64,000 nt of DNA, taken from the NCBI GenBank assembly GCA_050084515.1, contig CM114275.1, positions 3,348,001 to 3,412,000 on the forward strand, read 5' to 3'. Each line of letters begins with the position of its first letter. Positions within the stretch are counted from its first letter, which is position 1. The notes under the pieces are model-generated. The model was not told the DNA's origin and did not search any database. It saw nothing but the letters and a program-made list of their open reading frames with translations. The DNA is from Blasia pusilla (taxonomy: Eukaryota; Marchantiophyta; Marchantiopsida; Blasiales). Shown in pieces: positions 58,031 to 64,000 of this stretch. The position numbers were made by a program, and so were the translations under genes.

Positions 58031-59222
58031 GAAGCTCGGTAATCGAAGTTTGATCATACTTATCCTTTGGGTGGTACGTCTCTTGCAGAATACAGTCATT
58101 ATATACTAAATAAAATAAAATAAAATAATAAACATGTTAGACTGGATTCGTCATAATCTGTCGGTATGCATGAATTATTTATCATGATAGTAATAATAAT
58201 AATCAGTATTATGATGTGGGGATTATTATTATTTCTTTCTTTTCCAAAAAAGTGAAGTTAATTTTGGAAAGAAGTTTCTTTGTGAAATAGGACTCTTTAG
58301 TGCATACTTGTTAGAGTGGATTGGATATGTGCATGGATGCTTGTTAGTGTAAGGTTGGACCTTTTCTATCATCCACACATGCATATGCTAGCATTGGAAC
58401 TTATGTATCGAAGGCAGATCGCTCTCGCATACATTGAAGCGTGGGGTTAGAGTCTACACAATTTAGAGACATTGCAACCTCCACGAAATGCGGCGAGCAA
58501 CTATCAAAACATTGGCGGATCAAGTATTGAGCTATTGCCAAAGTTCAAGGAATAGTCGAGGTGAGTTCGGATCATTTCATTCCCACAACAACCTTGACTT
58601 ACACAGATTGGTTGTGCCTTTATGGTCCTTTTGATTCGGAGGTTGGTAGAGACTCTAGAGACAAGGAGTGGATGAACTTTTCATTTCCATCGATTTGACC
58701 AAGTGCATCACGCCGCACACCACAAATCACAAGTAATTATAAGAATAACTAGTACTACCTTTCTTTCTAAATTCAACTTAGAGAGTTTTTGAGATTTCTT
58801 ACTAAGGAAGAAAATTCATAAAGTTTTTGTAGTTAAATTTTGAAGAAGAGGGTTTATGAAGAAGTCATCCCCTTTAATTTTTTTTAAGGGGAAATTTAAT
58901 GTACCACAAGCACTGGCTCGGACTTTGAGGCAACCTTGTGAAGCTTTTCAGATATCATTTCATTTACACATTTATTTTGATGCAATTCTAGATGCTATTC
59001 TTAGTCCTTTCACCCGCTAAACTACGATGATGATAGTTTCTTGATGATATGTCATCATAAATCTCAATAGATAATTGTGTATTAAAAAGGAAAGAGGTCA
59101 TGTAAATATCATTCTCTTATAAAAATTTCCTTCCAAAGTCTTCGTCTTATGATATCGATCTCAAAAAATTATTATAAATCCAAAAGACAAGAAGACGCAT
59201 GAATATCATTCTATCATAAAAG
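58031..59222. other. AT-rich intergenic DNA
   Basis: AT-rich, with an AAATA tract at about 58,106-58,130 and a TAA tract at about 58,192-58,203. No gene recognised. Confidence 0.5.
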
Positions 59223-59227
59223 GTTTC

Positions 59228-60258
59228 TGTCGTGCGCCTACTCTCCTTGAACGTTAATCTTGTTTGTTGCGGAAGCGTGCGTTCAGTAGGTCACGCTCTC
59301 AACGCTGATCTGCATCCAAACACGCACTTTGGCTAGTCGGGTCTTGGATCAATCAGCGGGGTTACTTTCCGAGTTCTCATCTTGGACTCTCATCAAGCTC
59401 AACCTTCCTAGTTTCGCGGTTTACAACACGGGCAAATCTCGAAAGACTTGGGACAGACTTTCTGGTCGGTTCAGGAACCTGAAACGGCGTTTCGCGCCTA
59501 GCGGTTCCAACTGTCCGATGGACATCCAATGAGTTCCTCACCAAGACTCGCACGAAGTGAATCTCGGGTTGGAATCCAAGTGTGGCATACAAAGTCCACT
59601 CCCTTGGATCAGGTTTGGGTTTCGGGTTTCCGCGCCAAACTCCCGTTCCATCCCCTGCCTCTGAAACGCCGTTTGGCGCCCAAAGTGGGGTTTCGTTTCC
59701 CGAGACATCTCGGAGAAGGTCCTCCCTTACTAGTACTTCTGGGGATCTCCGAGGGCCCCCTACATTTAGGGAAAGACACCCGGGCCTCTCCAATTGGCCC
59801 TCAACCCGATTGCTCTCTCTGTTGTTTTCGGCCAATATCTCAGCCTGTACTTATGAGTTTTCTGAGATCTTTGGTGTGTTGGAAGCATCTCAAGATCAGC
59901 TTTCCAACGCGCCCTTACTTGTCCCGTACCCATCTTGGAGATCAACATTATGGTCATAAACACAGTCAGATTCTCCCAAACGCTAGTCGTGTTCCAAAGT
60001 GGTTCTCACCTCTTTGGCAACCAACCTCCCAAGACTCAACTCATCTCAAGTCTCGGCTCACGTTTGGTCTAGGTTTCCTGGTCGCGACCACTAACGCATG
60101 AAACGCACAACTCTGTTCCACGTTTCGTCTCTGAGACTTTTCCAAGAGACTCTTCCAAACGCCTCTCCAAAGCGCAAACCTCGCAGCGTGAGTTCCTTTG
60201 AGTTATGATGTTTCGCTTGGCCCCTATTTGGTGTTGTTTGGTTATGAGGGTCGCGACG
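59228..60258 (-). mobile_element. Solo LTR of the chromovirus E family
   Basis: 1,031 bases homologous to the LTRs of E in reverse orientation, with no internal region attached. The target duplication GTTTC is at 59,223-59,227 and 60,259-60,263. Such solo LTRs form by recombination between the two LTRs of one element. It keeps several CpG sites that are TpG or CpA in the E LTRs. Confidence 0.9.
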
Positions 60259-60309
60259 GTTTCCACTCAAGAGGAGAGAGAGAATTTTCAGATTTTCTCT
60301 CTTGCAACG

Positions 60310-60520
60310 TAGACTTGAGCTTGGCCAACCCGCACCTTGTCTAGTGACCCGTCACCCACTCTTGCCACATATTCTATAACCCGCAGAGGCCCACATCGTG
60401 CCCACACCCGTTCTTCTATCCTAAGCCCACAAGGACGACCAGGGTAAAAAAACCTCAAAGGAGGGATACGTTAGACATGTCCATCCCATAAAAGGACAAG
60501 TCTATTTCTGTTCAACCTTG
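60310..60520. repeat. GCCCG-type dispersed repeat, diverged
   Basis: CCAACCCGCACC, AACCCGCAGAGGCCC and ACATGTCCATCCCATAAAAGGACAAG recall the blocks at 13,220 and 53,560. Confidence 0.4.
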
Positions 60521-63905
<3,385 letters not shown>

Positions 63906-64000
63906 TTGACAACCCTTGTCATTTTCTGATCATACATCTTGAATGGTTTCTTAGCTCAAACTTGAAACATGGCCAACCACACTAGTGCATGTCTTGATCA

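Overview
The window looks like repeat-rich, non-genic nuclear DNA of a plant (streptophyte, most likely a land plant). The evidence is a chromodomain Ty3/gypsy LTR retrotransposon with an initiator-tRNA-Met primer site, Helitron-like ends, long AT-rich intergenic DNA, a (TC)n microsatellite and stop codons that look like methyl-cytosine decay. I could not identify the species, any convincing host gene, any tRNA or rRNA gene, or any CRISPR array.

The main content is three copies (A, B, C) of an unusual Ty3/gypsy-related element. Its polyprotein reads gag (CCHC zinc knuckle, RGG-rich tail), aspartic protease, a DNA cytosine-5 methyltransferase-like domain, reverse transcriptase, RNase H, integrase, and a terminal PHD finger. 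Copy A lies at 1-9,720 on the minus strand and its 3' end runs out of the window. Copy B lies at 26,808-52,956 on the minus strand and is split by two later insertions. Copy C lies at 41,692-51,612 on the plus strand, inside the 5' leader of copy B. The methyltransferase sits between protease and reverse transcriptase in all three, so it belongs to the family and is not a chance insertion.

The ends of these elements are not ordinary LTRs. Copies B and C both read A1 - internal - B1 - A2 - B2. The 5' end starts with repeat A (TGTC...) and the 3' end finishes with repeat B (...GACA). The internal B1/A2 junction is GACA-NN-TGTC, and the insertions are flanked by 4-bp direct repeats (CAAC for B, AGGA for C). 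This is a split-direct-repeat, or circularly permuted LTR, layout in an element whose integrase is of the DDE type. Copy A fits the same plan as far as it can be seen.

The rest of the window: a conventional chromovirus (copy E, 33,644-41,083, LTRs of about 1 kb, 5-bp target duplication GAACT) sits in the gag of copy B. A solo LTR of the same chromovirus family lies at 59,228-60,258 on the minus strand, with target duplication GTTTC. A decayed relative is at about 24,237-25,560. The remainder (9.7-24 kb, 25.6-26.8 kb, 53-59 kb and 60.3-64 kb) is intergenic DNA with GCCCG-rich dispersed repeats, a 288-bp tandem repeat with Helitron-like ends, microsatellites and a few CpG-rich patches. All coding copies carry frameshifts or stops, so none is fully autonomous as it stands.

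Order of events: B inserted into host DNA, then E into B's gag and C into B's leader. In B a hairpin has also replaced the catalytic core of reverse transcriptase. Taken together, the family couples a possible DNA-methylation writer to a chromatin reader (PHD) in one retrotransposon polyprotein.
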